Assembly (NCBI GenBank): GCA_049487715.1
Contig: CP150563.1
Span: 640,395 to 704,394, forward strand
Direction of reading: 5' to 3'
Length of the DNA: 64,000 nucleotides
DNA from: Pycnococcus provasolii
Lineage: Eukaryota; Chlorophyta; Pseudoscourfieldiophyceae; Pseudoscourfieldiales
The notes below the pieces were generated by a model. It saw only the letters and a list, made by a program, of their open reading frames with translations, did no database searches and was not told where the DNA came from. This document shows, one piece after another, positions 51,860-61,797 of the stretch (its first letter is position 1; every line of letters starts with the position of its first letter). The position numbers were made by a program, and so were the translations under genes.

Positions 51860-53008
51860 ATGGAGCTGCACCTCGACGACGTATGCGTCGGCACGCAAGC
51901 CGGACTGTCGCCGTCCATGGGGGGAGAGAAAACTACGCAGCTGCTGAGGCGGAGGGACGCCGAGGAATTGGTTGCAGTCAGGGTCAGGCAGGTGATGGCT
52001 GCCACCGTCGCAAACTTCAAGACAGGAGTCGCGCAGCCTAAGCTTGGGGAAAGGAGGGAGAGAGTCCTCAAGCGCGCAGAGAGAGAAAGATTGGGAGAAG
52101 TGGAGCCTCTCGGAGGCCACTATGCCGTGCACGACTGGATATCTGACGCACTTCGGCAAGTCGACGGAACGACGTCAGCACTCTCCGAGGTCAGGACGGA
52201 CTTGCAGCATGGGGAGAAGTTCATCAAGCACATGGTGCCGACGCGATTTGTCATCAACCCGCCACCAGCGGAAGAAGAAGAGGGCGCGGAAGCGAAGAAA
52301 CCTGTCAGGCGAACTTCCATCTCAAGGCGCCCCTCGTCGGCGCTCGTCGGCAAGCAGACGAAAAAGCCAATAGTCGGGTGGTTGCCGTTGTCGGCACACG
52401 CTCACGCCATACCGATTTTCCCACTCACAGCGTTCGACGAGAATAACCCGGACGGACAAAGAGCAGGCTTGTCGTCGGCAGGGGCGGGACATCGCGCCAG
52501 GCCGGCGTCTGCGAAGGCTGCAAGTGGAAAACACACATCGTCGTCGTCGTCAGGGGCGGCGTCGCCTTCCAGACAGAGGCCGTCGAGTGCAAGGCCACTC
52601 GGGCAGGCGGCCGCACCTCGACCTCCCCCCGGTTTCATCCCGAGCCCACCAGGCCAAGCCGCGGCGTTTGGGTCGAAAGACCCGATGAACCACCTGCGCG
52701 CAAGTGCGACGCTTCCCGTGCGCGGCACGGCGAGGTTATACGGGCGCACGCCCACCGTCAACGAGCGACGTTCCGTGTCATCAGGATGGGCGAAGCGACC
52801 AACGCGCGAAGGCACGAGGCCGTGGCACATCGCTGAGGAGCCAGCACGCCGCATTGCTCGACATGCACCCCCACCGAGCCCGTACGAACGTCCGCCTTCC
52901 GCAACGCCGCACAGGGACTACCTGAGATCAAGAACGGGGACGGGTGGAGGTGGTCGGACAGAAGGTGGCTCGACGCCAGAGCCAGCTCGACGCATGCTTA
53001 AACTGTAA
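51860..53008 (+). CDS. Hypothetical protein with disordered Ser/Pro/Arg tail
   Basis: I do not recognise it. The 382-residue product from ATG 51860 has a mostly helical N-terminal third (DAEELVAVRVRQVMAATVAN ... GHYAVHDWISDALRQVDGT ... LQHGEKFIKHMVPTRFVI) that looks ordered. A long basic disordered part follows, with Ser/Pro/Gly runs and several PSSA motifs, and the end is RRMLKL. No signal, membrane segment or catalytic motif is seen. It shares a 729-bp divergent promoter region with MCM2, which may mean co-expression in S phase, but that is inference. It ends 67 bp from the convergent PC-esterase-like gene. Confidence 0.55.
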   Translation: MELHLDDVCVGTQAGLSPSMGGEKTTQLLRRRDAEELVAVRVRQVMAATVANFKTGVAQPKLGERRERVLKRAERERLGEVEPLGGHYAVHDWISDALRQVDGTTSALSEVRTDLQHGEKFIKHMVPTRFVINPPPAEEEEGAEAKKPVRRTSISRRPSSALVGKQTKKPIVGWLPLSAHAHAIPIFPLTAFDENNPDGQRAGLSSAGAGHRARPASAKAASGKHTSSSSSGAASPSRQRPSSARPLGQAAAPRPPPGFIPSPPGQAAAFGSKDPMNHLRASATLPVRGTARLYGRTPTVNERRSVSSGWAKRPTREGTRPWHIAEEPARRIARHAPPPSPYERPPSATPHRDYLRSRTGTGGGGRTEGGSTPEPARRMLKL

Positions 53009-53075
53009 CCAGCCTGTTGTACATTTAGTTCACGTTTTTTTTTACAACAAATTGAACAAAGATTTCGCTCGTAGA

Positions 53076-54947
53076 CTAGTCGGTCGATCCATGGCAGATG
53101 GCGTTTGCAAGCGCGTTGGCAGCCACGGCATTGCCCAACCCACGGCATGGCATGGATGCCAGCATCTTGCGATCGACAAAGTCGCGCTTGTCGCAGTGGT
53201 AGTGCACACCGTCGATACAATACATCGCGTCGAGCGCTTCGGTGATTGCGTGCATGTCCACGAATATGAACCGGTCTTCCGGTAGAGTATTCCGGAAGTG
53301 CTCGATCGCGATGCGATTCGCCTCACGCGTGCGTTCAAAGGTGTTGAAGAAGCGCGGCATCGTCACCTCATGCACCATGTGGTACACAGGCTCGTCGAGC
53401 TTGGTGCGAGGTTCAACGCTTGCGAACAATCCCTTATGCGATTCCCTCATCTGGCCGAGCACGCCTTGAAGTGAGCCGCATAAGCACTGAGGCTGTCTTT
53501 GTCGCTCGCTGCCGTGGCATGAGCACTGCATCTCCGCGCCGGTGGACTTGTAGTTGCGCGTGGGCGCCGTGACCCAAACGAGCTTTCCCCTCCAGTTCGC
53601 TTTCTCAAGCCGATCCGAAAATTCGCGCAGATTCGCGCGCCAGCTGTCGAACGTGTCACGCATCATGTCATTGGCACCCTCGCCCACGACGAAAACGTTC
53701 GGAAACTCGCCCTTCTGTGTATTCGCGAGCTCAGGCCATGGCTGGTCGCGGCGCAGGCACTCGTCAAGGCCGTGACAAGATCCAGTTATCGTCCACTTCG
53801 CGAACTTGTCGACGGTCGTCTCACCGCTGTGCACCACCTCTGGCCACTGCGAGCACGAGGCGTCGCAGCGGTAGTGCTTGAAAAAGGCATCTTTCACCGC
53901 CTCGAGCGTGCTCTCACCCATGAAGAGTGTCCGCCTTCCTGTCTGCAGGCACTTCCTCAGTCGTATCGACGTGTAAAGCTCGTAGCGGCAGTCGTGCCCG
54001 CGCCATTCCCACGCGTGAGGGAAAAATGGGGCAAGATCGAGGTTTGCCGGACGAACCCAGTACCCGCCAACGGTGTTCTTGCACTGCGGCAGCGCGTGGT
54101 AGCGGAACTTTGACAGCGCTGCGACATTAGGGCGCACGTTAAGCGTGCCAGGAATTCCAGCATCGGCGTTGACGACAAGAGGTCCAATGTATCGCAGTGA
54201 CTCGTTTCCGCCAATGTTCGTGGGAAACGGCATGGGGAACGGCGGTTCTTCCATTCCTTCGCCCTCGACGTGCACGACTCGCAGCTCGAGCTTGTAGTCG
54301 CAAGTGCCAGGTGGAACAGTGAGGTGCATCGTGTGCACACCGCACTTCCCAGGTATTTCCTCGTACAGAAAAGGTGCGACACGCGCGGTGTCGCAGTACA
54401 AGATGGCACGCAACGAGTCGCCGCATACCCTTTTCTTTGCCTTAGACTCCAAGTCTGTCTTTTCGATGTCGACTTGCAGTTGTACGGTTGGTGGCAAGGG
54501 TGGTTGGGACGTTGTTCCCGTCGGCGTAGGTTGAATGAGCTTGACACACACCTTTCGGCTCCAGTGCTGCGGCTTGCTGACGATTCTTCCACATTCCAAG
54601 CTCGATGTGACTTGCCAAGCCGGTCCGTCAGAATCATCTCCTTCTACAACCGCCGGGATCGGTGCCGGCGCTTCCATGGTCGCCTCTGTTGTCGATATGG
54701 TGACCGAGGCCAACGACGCTTCCATTTCCCTCGCCGCAGTCTGCGCCTGGCTTTCCGTCGGGCAGACGGGACACGGCTTGGCTGCTGGACATGCGGCAGG
54801 TGGTGGACACGTGCCTGCGTTGATCTGTTCGGGCGTCGCAAAACCTGCCGCGACGTACGCGCGCCTGAGGCTGTTCGTGTAGAAGAGCACGTAAAGCACG
54901 ACGGTGGCGACGAGTGTGACAAGAAAGGTGAGCAGGAGCGGCCTCAT
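53076..54947 (-). CDS. Type II membrane protein, PC-esterase/SGNH (TBL-NXPE-CAS1D1-like)
   Basis: The 623-residue product has an N-terminal signal anchor (residues 2-24, LLLTFLVTLVATVVLYVLFY) and a Cys/Pro-rich stem with CPPPAACPAAKPCPVC. A beta-rich middle domain follows (Ig-like in position, with GNESLRYIGPLVVN), then an SGNH-type hydrolase domain. Its GES block (RTLFMGESTLEAV, about 342) stands for the GDS serine motif, followed by FVVGEGANDMM, VWVTAPTRNY and DGVHYH (about 579), the Asp-x-x-His pair of the family. Related plant TBL proteins O-acetylate wall polysaccharides in the Golgi, and NXPE/CAS1D1 proteins have a similar fold. A polysaccharide acetyltransferase or esterase in the Golgi is inferred. 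ATG 54947 starts right at the anchor. Confidence 0.72.
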   Translation of the reverse strand: MRPLLLTFLVTLVATVVLYVLFYTNSLRRAYVAAGFATPEQINAGTCPPPAACPAAKPCPVCPTESQAQTAAREMEASLASVTISTTEATMEAPAPIPAVVEGDDSDGPAWQVTSSLECGRIVSKPQHWSRKVCVKLIQPTPTGTTSQPPLPPTVQLQVDIEKTDLESKAKKRVCGDSLRAILYCDTARVAPFLYEEIPGKCGVHTMHLTVPPGTCDYKLELRVVHVEGEGMEEPPFPMPFPTNIGGNESLRYIGPLVVNADAGIPGTLNVRPNVAALSKFRYHALPQCKNTVGGYWVRPANLDLAPFFPHAWEWRGHDCRYELYTSIRLRKCLQTGRRTLFMGESTLEAVKDAFFKHYRCDASCSQWPEVVHSGETTVDKFAKWTITGSCHGLDECLRRDQPWPELANTQKGEFPNVFVVGEGANDMMRDTFDSWRANLREFSDRLEKANWRGKLVWVTAPTRNYKSTGAEMQCSCHGSERQRQPQCLCGSLQGVLGQMRESHKGLFASVEPRTKLDEPVYHMVHEVTMPRFFNTFERTREANRIAIEHFRNTLPEDRFIFVDMHAITEALDAMYCIDGVHYHCDKRDFVDRKMLASMPCRGLGNAVAANALANAICHGSTD

Positions 54948-55703
54948 GGTTCCGTGAGCCGCCCTTAACGCTTCGTAACGTGTTTCCAATGGCAAGGAAT
55001 GGGATTGGATGATGGATCGCGCGCGGCGACGGGCTGATGTCGGCGAAACATGGTGGAGAGTGGGGGGTGGAAAAGCAAAGGACCCTGCGTTCAACGACGG
55101 GGCCCCTTGCATGGTCAAAAAAGGGTTGAACGGCCTGATGATGCGGACAACTGCAGGAGGGAGGGAGGAGTGTTGCAGTCGCAGGGAATGCAGTGAGGAG
55201 GACCCGTGACGTTGCCCTTAACCCTTCCCAGTTCGGCAGTTCCCAGTTCCCAGTTCCAGGTCGTATTATTGGTGCAGTGGTTATTACCGGTGATAGAAGT
55301 ATTAAGTAGCCCTCTCACGCATCCGCCTTCGCCTTTCTTCCCCTTTCTTCCCCTTCCCCTTCCCCTTCCCCCGACCGTGTAAAGGTACGGGTAGGGTGAT
55401 TCCTACCGTCACCGTGTAGGCTCCCTCTCCATGTCCCTGTCCCTGTCTGCCTGTCCCTCTCCCCTCCCCAACCACCAACAACAGCAAACGCACACCCGAC
55501 ACCCGACGACACCTTGCCAACGAGCGCCAACCGCCGCGAACGCACAACGCCTGCGTCGCACTCGTGTCGTGTCGCGTCGTGCTGAGCTAGTTGGCCCGTC
55601 TTTCTTAGCGTCGAGCGTGAGCTGTGACGCGCGGACAAACCTAAAGTCTCGTACAAAGACAACCACCACAGCCGTCGCCTTACCTTTTTTTGAGAAAGAC
55701 AAA
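54948..55703. promoter_or_regulatory. Divergent promoter region with pyrimidine tract
   Basis: Bases 55322-55375 are nearly all pyrimidine on the + strand (CCCCTTCCCC repeats), 330 bp before the CFAP73-like start. No gene was found in this stretch. Confidence 0.5.
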
Positions 55704-56705
55704 ATGGACCCGCCTACTGGAGGTGGCGCCGCGGGAGGCGGGCAGGAGGCGGCCGCCTTGCCTTCCATAGCAAAGCGAAGGGGCGGACCGCATACGCTCG
55801 TGCTCGAGCACGTGTCTCCCGCGACGCGACTGCTCGAGAAGAGGAGGCAGATGTTCGAGGTGCAGGAAGCGCTCGAGGCGCAGAAGCAGGAATTCAACCG
55901 AAAGGAGGAGGTGTTCAAGAGGCGCGAGGACGGGCTGAAGAAGAAGGACCTCGAACTACAGGAGAGCCTCATCAGGTTCAGCAAGTTCTTGCAGGAAAAT
56001 GACAGCAAGAGAACGCGCGCGGAGAAGAAGGCTGAGGAGGAGCGCAAGCTTCGGCAGCTGAAGGAGCGCGAGATTGAGGGTTTGCAGCAGCAGCTCGGAG
56101 ACCTGCGCAGCGAGAAGGACCGAACGTCGGAGGTTGTGGAGCGAAATATGCGCTACCAGAGTTACCTCGAGCGCGTACTCGAGTACGCCGACGAGTACCA
56201 CGAAATCAACGAGCTTCTCATGCGGCACGAGACGCTGCAGGCGACGAACAAGGACCTGCGCGACCACCTGAACAACTGCGAGGAGGAGAACGAGAACACG
56301 CGAAGTGAGCTGCAGACTTACACGAAGGAGGCTACAGATCGAATCCTAAGCCTAAACAACACAATTTCCAAGCTGAAGAAGGAGCTTGAGGAGCGCGAGC
56401 GTGTGTCTCAGAAGATTGAGAGCCACAAGGACTACGTGCTGCAGGACGCCAGCCGCAAAATTGAGGAGCTTGGGCAGGTTCACATGAGCACGGACAATAT
56501 CTTCCAACGGTGCCACAGCCAGAGCACCGTCGGCCATCCCTTGCACTCCGCAACGCTTGACCAGCTGACGGTGGTTGGTGACTACATGAGCGACCTGCGT
56601 GCAATCACCAAGGAATGGCAGCGCACTAAGCACACGTGGGCACCCGCCACAACGCCTCGCGTCAAGACGCGCCCGCCGAAGGAAATCACCTTCCGAAAAT
56701 CTTAA
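55704..56705 (+). CDS. CFAP73/CCDC42-family axonemal coiled-coil protein (DUF4200)
   Basis: The family includes CCDC42, CFAP73/MIA2 and CFAP100/MIA1, which sit on ciliary doublets near inner-arm dynein f. The 333-residue product is coiled coil with the DUF4200 landmarks in order: LLEKRRQMFEVQEALEAQK, EEVFKRREDGLKKKDLELQE, SLIRFSKFLQENDSKRTRAE and NMRYQSYLERVLEYADEYHE. The KDLELQESLIRFxKFLxENDxKRxRA block is typical of CFAP73/CCDC42. This argues that the alga builds motile flagella. ATG 55704 lies in an AAAATGGAC context; an open frame upstream is low-complexity. A TGTAA lies at 56715-56719, and the stop is 59 bp from the convergent pseudouridine synthase gene. Confidence 0.87.
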   Translation: MDPPTGGGAAGGGQEAAALPSIAKRRGGPHTLVLEHVSPATRLLEKRRQMFEVQEALEAQKQEFNRKEEVFKRREDGLKKKDLELQESLIRFSKFLQENDSKRTRAEKKAEEERKLRQLKEREIEGLQQQLGDLRSEKDRTSEVVERNMRYQSYLERVLEYADEYHEINELLMRHETLQATNKDLRDHLNNCEEENENTRSELQTYTKEATDRILSLNNTISKLKKELEERERVSQKIESHKDYVLQDASRKIEELGQVHMSTDNIFQRCHSQSTVGHPLHSATLDQLTVVGDYMSDLRAITKEWQRTKHTWAPATTPRVKTRPPKEITFRKS

Positions 56706-56749
56706 AGTTCTCGTTGTAACCTTTTTTCCCTCTCTACGCTAGACAAAAG

Positions 56750-56784
56750 TAAAAGTACACTCCATTACTGAATGAGGGATCTCA
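56750..56784 (-). promoter_or_regulatory. Shared 3' element, copy C (overlapping the stop of the pseudouridine synthase)
   Basis: The sense (minus) strand reads GAGATC, CCTCATTCAGTAATGGAGT, GTACTTTTACTTT. The TAA in CAGTAATGG is the stop codon, so here the element spans the last codons and the start of the 3' UTR. Confidence 0.65.
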
Positions 56785-58096
56785 TGTTCAACGCTCTCAT
56801 GAGCGCCACCATGTCAGGTGGCAAGTCCGCCTGAACGCGAATGCGCGGCGCATCCTTCTCACGAGCGGGATGCGCAAAGGTGAGTGCGTGTGCGTGCAGT
56901 TGCTGTCGACTTGGCATGGCCTCTCGATTGCCACCTGCGGCAAGAATGTCCTTGAGGTGTGCGTGCAAGTCCGATGGCGTGTAAACTTCGTCTCCAACGA
57001 TTGGGTAACCTGTGCACTGCAAGTGAAGCCGAATCTGGTGCGTACGCCCCGTGTGAGGTTCGCAACGTATAAGCGAGGCACTCGCGCAGCTTGCAACCAC
57101 CTCAAACGCTGTAAACGCGGGCTTACCATCAATGCACGAATCACCCACGGCTCGCGCATACTCGTGCCCGTCATTCTTCGCCGCAGTTGGTCGCCTTCCT
57201 ATAGGTGCGTCGCACGTCCATGCATGTCTCGCGTCGCCGGGAGCGCCATGCACGATAGCGAAGTACTCCTTGGTAACTGTCTTGTCCCGAAACTGGTCAT
57301 GCACGTGCCTTGCGCTCTCAGTCGTTCGCGCGTACAGGCACACTCCACTCGTATATTGATCAAGTCTATGGCACACCTTTGCGTCTGCGGCGGGATCTTG
57401 CCGATACCTCCACAGCAGACGATTGACGACGCTCCCTCCAAGAAAACGATGCCTTGGCTGACTGAGAAGCCCTGCTGTCTTGTTGACGACGACCACGTGC
57501 TCATCCTCCAGCAGGATATCGAGCGGCGCATCCTCTCGAACGAGTGGCGTGTTGCGAATCCCCTTCGCGACGAGCTGTTCCGCACGCTCTTTGGACACCT
57601 TCAGGCAGCTCGCGACGTCGTGCAAGCTTCGTCTATCTTCAGCGTTGGTAGAACCTTGAAATCTCAACTTAATGGCACGATCGCACAAGTCGTCGTTTCT
57701 CTTTGCGAGTGCTTGAAGACAAGCGTGCACTTCCATGACGAACTCGTCCGTGAGCTCTGACATAGCGTGAGGTGGCGGCGTACCCCGCGGCGTCCGTTTT
57801 TTCCCGTTTTCTGTGCACAAGCTTTTGAGCTGAAGCAGGACTGCGTTTGTGCCGTGCAGGTCGACGACCAAGTCAGGGCAGCACTTCTCCAGGTGTTTTA
57901 ATAGCGTGCGTCCTTTGAATAGGTTGCGCATGCCACACGACGGGCACGTCCATCCGTGCGACCGCACGTTCTGCAACGTCGCAGCTGGTTGCGAGTGTGT
58001 CTGTGCTCGTGCGTGACAGCGTCCCTTCGTACGCGCGCGCGCACCTCCCTTCACCGCGTGCACGTGTGGACGTGTTCGGTGCGCCGAATGTGACAT
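56765..58096 (-). CDS. RluA-family pseudouridine synthase with zinc-finger-like N-terminus
   Basis: The enzyme isomerises uridine to pseudouridine in rRNA, tRNA or organellar RNA. The 443-residue product has a basic N-terminus, a C-x2-C ... H-x4-C motif (WTCPSCGMRNLFKGRTLLKH, then LEKCC) and an S4-like segment (about 155-200). The catalytic domain carries VVVNKTAGLLSQPRH and the Asp motif CHRLDQYTSGV (about 237-247), then KEYFAIVHG, RTHQIRLHLQ and HAHALTFAHP, all RluA landmarks. The catalytic Asp is present. The zinc-finger-like N-terminus is an unusual addition. Its target RNA is unknown; the basic N-terminus could be a plastid or mitochondrial transit peptide. The start ATG at 58096 is 237 bp from the divergent coiled-coil gene. 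Confidence 0.9.
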   Translation of the reverse strand: MSHSAHRTRPHVHAVKGGARARTKGRCHARAQTHSQPAATLQNVRSHGWTCPSCGMRNLFKGRTLLKHLEKCCPDLVVDLHGTNAVLLQLKSLCTENGKKRTPRGTPPPHAMSELTDEFVMEVHACLQALAKRNDDLCDRAIKLRFQGSTNAEDRRSLHDVASCLKVSKERAEQLVAKGIRNTPLVREDAPLDILLEDEHVVVVNKTAGLLSQPRHRFLGGSVVNRLLWRYRQDPAADAKVCHRLDQYTSGVCLYARTTESARHVHDQFRDKTVTKEYFAIVHGAPGDARHAWTCDAPIGRRPTAAKNDGHEYARAVGDSCIDGKPAFTAFEVVASCASASLIRCEPHTGRTHQIRLHLQCTGYPIVGDEVYTPSDLHAHLKDILAAGGNREAMPSRQQLHAHALTFAHPAREKDAPRIRVQADLPPDMVALMRALNMRSLIQ

Positions 58097-58333
58097 CGCA
58101 AATTGTTTGTTGTTTGCCTCTGCTCGTCCAAGCGTCTGTCGGCTGTTTGGCTGGCTGGTTGCTGTAGGAGGGCGTGGGGGAGAAAGCCAACGAACAGGGA
58201 ACTTGGAAAAAGGGGTCGGGGATTTTATTTATTTGGTCGGGGCGGAAAGGCGGTGACCCTCATTCTCCCCGCTCCTCCCGAGCTCGCCATCGCTCGCGGC
58301 CTGCGTGTGTGTGTCGCACGCCAACGGCGCGCG

Positions 58334-60067
58334 ATGTCGCTCTCAACCAACCCGTACACGTACACACCGCAAGCTCGGCAAGATGACGCGCTGCTGGCGG
58401 CGCAGCTCCCTTCCGTGATCACGCCAACGGCAGTGCTCGGCGCCATTAACACGTCGTCGACGTACGCGGCGGCAGGAGGGCCGACGTCGTACAATGACAG
58501 TGGTGCCGAAAGGTTAGCAACGCAGCTTGAGGCGCGATTTATACACCACGACGACCAGGACGAACTCCTAGTTGCACTCGCAAGTGACCCCGAGACGCAG
58601 GAGTTTGCAAGCCAGCGCGTGAGTGAGCTCATGGATCTCGTCAGGGAGGCGGACCGAAACGGAAGGTTGGAAGCTGCGACGACGACGAAGACGACGACGA
58701 ACGACGGCGTCGGCGTGCTGCCCACAACACCCATGCAAGCTGCAAGAGCACCCATGGAGTTTGATGGGTCGAGGCTTGCAGAGCACGTGCGCACGCTGCG
58801 CCAAACGAAATCTGAATTGGAATCGAGGTACCTCGACGAACGCAGGCGAACGGAGGACCTCGAACGACGCCTTGCCGACCGTGACGCGGAAATACGCGAG
58901 ATGCGCGACAATCTGACGGCGGCAGAACAAGCGCGGCGCGCCGCAGAATCCAGGCCAGACGAGACTGCCGCGCACCTGCTCGAGGCGAACGAGCGGCTCC
59001 GCGCGCTCGCGTTGGAGCTCGAGTCGGTGAAGACGGAGGCTGCACGAGAGGCAATTGCCAGACAGGAGGCTGAAAAAGCTGCAAGAGACTTTCCTGCGCA
59101 GCGGGCGGAGCAGGATGCAAATGTCCTGTCTCTCCAGGCTGAGATGCGGCAGTGCCGTGCGGAGCTCGAGGGGTCTACTCAAAGTCTAAAAGAGGCGCAG
59201 ACGGCGCTCTGGGCTGCCAAGCAGGAAAACGAGTCTCTGCACAAGTCGTCAATGGACCAGCGCATTACACTCTCGCAGAACCGCGACGAGTTCCGCGAGC
59301 TCGAGGCTCTGCTTGAAGAGAGCGAGCGTGAGCGACTCGAGCTAAAAGACCGGTTTGTGACGGTGGGCTTTCGGGTTGACCAAGTGCTCAAGTCAGAGGA
59401 GGAAACGAAAGCGACGTGTGAGCGTGAAATGACGCAGATGCGCGCAATGCTAGAGGAGGCATTTGCGCGAGAACGCGAGCTCGTCGACGTGCAGGGCGTC
59501 CTAGAAAGCCGCATCGAGTCGCTTAAGGCGGACGTCGAGTACGAAAAGAAGAAGAGAAAGACGATCGTGAAAGATGAGCGCCACAGGCGCGCTACCGCGG
59601 CGAGCAGTCTCGAGCAGGTGGAGGCGGAGTGCGACCAGCTCAAGTCGTCGAGCATGGACCTGGAATCGCAGCTCACGGTGTGTAAGAATCGCCTCGTGGA
59701 ACTTGAGCAGCAGAACCTTGCTATGAACGCGAAGAACGCGGAGATGCAGGAGAAACTGCATCGCGAGCAGAACAACAAGCATAAGCACGTGAAAAATGCG
59801 GAGAGGGAGCTCGACGCATCGTGGCAGATGGAGATGAGGCGCGTCGGCAAGGAGTACGAGAAGAAGATTCACGAGCTCGAGCTTGAGCTCGTGAGACAGA
59901 AGACCGAGGCTGCTGCGGCTGAGTCGTCGATGCACGATGCTTTGCTGCTGGCGAAGCGCGAAGTGGCGGGGATGATGACATCGGCAGAAGAGACGACGAA
60001 ACGGAAGCCTCAACCTGCACAACCAGCAGCGGGCGACGAAGGTGGCGCGGACGTTGACGCTGCTTGA
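58334..60067 (+). CDS. Long coiled-coil protein, unrecognised
   Basis: The 577-residue product from ATG 58334 starts MSLSTNPYTYTPQARQDD and has an ordered segment around 40-110 (LEARFIHHDDQDELLVALAS, SQRVSELMDLVREADRN). From about 155 it is almost continuous coiled coil rich in Glu, Arg, Ala and Gln to about 550, then a short disordered acidic tail. Such proteins are common in centrioles, basal bodies and flagella, and this gene lies near a CFAP73-like gene, but no specific family is recognised. A TGTAA lies at 60103-60107. Confidence 0.6.
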   Translation: MSLSTNPYTYTPQARQDDALLAAQLPSVITPTAVLGAINTSSTYAAAGGPTSYNDSGAERLATQLEARFIHHDDQDELLVALASDPETQEFASQRVSELMDLVREADRNGRLEAATTTKTTTNDGVGVLPTTPMQAARAPMEFDGSRLAEHVRTLRQTKSELESRYLDERRRTEDLERRLADRDAEIREMRDNLTAAEQARRAAESRPDETAAHLLEANERLRALALELESVKTEAAREAIARQEAEKAARDFPAQRAEQDANVLSLQAEMRQCRAELEGSTQSLKEAQTALWAAKQENESLHKSSMDQRITLSQNRDEFRELEALLEESERERLELKDRFVTVGFRVDQVLKSEEETKATCEREMTQMRAMLEEAFARERELVDVQGVLESRIESLKADVEYEKKKRKTIVKDERHRRATAASSLEQVEAECDQLKSSSMDLESQLTVCKNRLVELEQQNLAMNAKNAEMQEKLHREQNNKHKHVKNAERELDASWQMEMRRVGKEYEKKIHELELELVRQKTEAAAAESSMHDALLLAKREVAGMMTSAEETTKRKPQPAQPAAGDEGGADVDAA

Positions 60068-60366
60068 ATAGACTATTTTGGGGAAGAAAACAAAAGTGTA
60101 CATGTAAATATATAGTTGATAGAAACGATTTCTTGAATTACAGTTGTTCAGACATCATCGTCGTGCGCCAACTTTCTTCGTGGCGGCCGAGGACCTACAA
60201 TCATGAAATAGAGCGACGTGATCGCACCGCACACGAAGAACGAGTATAAGAAGACGTGGTACTGTAAAAGGTTTTTTCGAAGTTGGGTGAAGTTTTGTTG
60301 GTCAGTTTTTGCTTTGTTCTTGTTTTATCTTGATTGACGATTTCGTCGTTTAGTTGGTTTTGCCAC

Positions 60367-61797
60367 TCATTCACGCACCTTGTACAAATATTTGATTCCT
60401 CGCAGGTTCTCAATCTCGTCGCCGAATATGCGCTGGATGTCCGTCTCATTGGCGTACACCGCAAATGCTGTCGCGCAGAATTGAATCACAGCCACGCTGC
60501 ACACCATGATCAGCGCCGTGTTGAAGAGGAACGAAGACATCAGCGTATTTCCAAGGCGCATTGGATGGATGGTGAACACGACGAGGCACAGGCCGAGCTT
60601 CATGTTCCCCTTCATCACGATGATGATGAGGTAGAAGCAGAACAGCGCGAAGGCTGCGATTCCGAAGAGCGGGAATGCCTTGTCAAGCTCCACGAAGAGG
60701 TCGTTCAGGAACGGGTGCACGGGAGGATCGGAGAAGACGTACAGGATGATGTGCACGACCCAGAGCATTGTCGCAATCGTCGACACGACTCCGCCAACAA
60801 GCTTCGCCCAATAGGACATCACGGTGAATGTCCACGATACGTCCGCATCTTCACCCTGCGGGTAGCACTCCAAGAGCCGATCTTCATCCTCCTCGAGCAG
60901 GCTCATCGCCTGTGACACTGCGGCCATGTCCTTGCGCCACTTGCGCGTCCTCCCGTTATTCATCTCCTCCTGCCGCAGCGCGGTTGCCGCCCTCTTGATG
61001 TCGGTGGCACGCTTGCCCAGCACGCCAGCTTCCTTGATGTACTCGCTGCGCGTCATCCACGTGCGAGGTCGGTTCACAAAGGCGTGAATCCAGTCGAGGG
61101 GCAACGCCACTGCGCCAACTCCCGCAAACACCATGAAGAGAAGCCAACCGATGATGGACGTGATGGCGGCTACGTAGACGGGAAATGACGTTCGCATCGA
61201 CCAAGTTTCTTTGGCTTGCGTGGCGATGGCGTCGCAGAGCAGCCCGCCAATCGCGCCTGCGTCGGGAAGTATGCACGAGGACACGCCGTCAAGGCTGCGC
61301 CCGAGCGGCACAAGTCCGCTTTCGAGTCTCTCAACCTCGTAGTCCACGAAGCCGGCGAGCCCGTACGCGATTCCAAACACGAGTGCAAGGACCGTAAACG
61401 ACATGGACACCATCTTTGTTGCAGACAGCAACTTGCCTCGCATAGTGAGCTCGGAGTCCGCCTCGTAGAAGAACATGGCGAACGGGATGACGATGAAGAC
61501 GTACAGCGCGGTTGTCATGTGAACGAAGTGCCACAGCTGCTCCATGGGAAGCGTGAAGTCGCAAGCGGATGCCACAACGTTTTGCGAACATGCGGACCGG
61601 TTCGACACGTCGAGCGGGAACATGAGCACCTGAAAAATGGCAATGGATAGACCTGTGACAACAATCACCTTGGGCAGGTACGCCTGGTTGCGGTCTTCGG
61701 CGTGCTGGAAGTTGACGAGCACGTACAAGTTTGCGATGAAGACGAGCGGCACGGCGACCACGCACACGACGATGAGAAACCAGTTCTTTCCCGCCAT
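60367..61797 (-). CDS. LMBR1-like multi-pass membrane protein
   Basis: The 476-residue product has about nine membrane segments, the first at residues 7-28 (LIVVCVVAVPLVFIANLYVL). It carries landmarks of the LMBR1/LMBD family: an early MFPLDVSNRSAC block after the second segment, LWHFVHMTTALYVFIVIPFAMFFYE, GVGAVALPLDWIHAFVNRP followed by a basic cytosolic loop (about 265-330), and MKGNMKLGLC with FTIHPM near the end. LMBD1 exports cobalamin from lysosomes and plant relatives are LIMR-type; this protein's cargo is unknown. ATG 61797 is preceded by an A/G-rich tract that is pyrimidine-rich on the sense strand. Confidence 0.82.
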   Translation of the reverse strand: MAGKNWFLIVVCVVAVPLVFIANLYVLVNFQHAEDRNQAYLPKVIVVTGLSIAIFQVLMFPLDVSNRSACSQNVVASACDFTLPMEQLWHFVHMTTALYVFIVIPFAMFFYEADSELTMRGKLLSATKMVSMSFTVLALVFGIAYGLAGFVDYEVERLESGLVPLGRSLDGVSSCILPDAGAIGGLLCDAIATQAKETWSMRTSFPVYVAAITSIIGWLLFMVFAGVGAVALPLDWIHAFVNRPRTWMTRSEYIKEAGVLGKRATDIKRAATALRQEEMNNGRTRKWRKDMAAVSQAMSLLEEDEDRLLECYPQGEDADVSWTFTVMSYWAKLVGGVVSTIATMLWVVHIILYVFSDPPVHPFLNDLFVELDKAFPLFGIAAFALFCFYLIIIVMKGNMKLGLCLVVFTIHPMRLGNTLMSSFLFNTALIMVCSVAVIQFCATAFAVYANETDIQRIFGDEIENLRGIKYLYKVRE

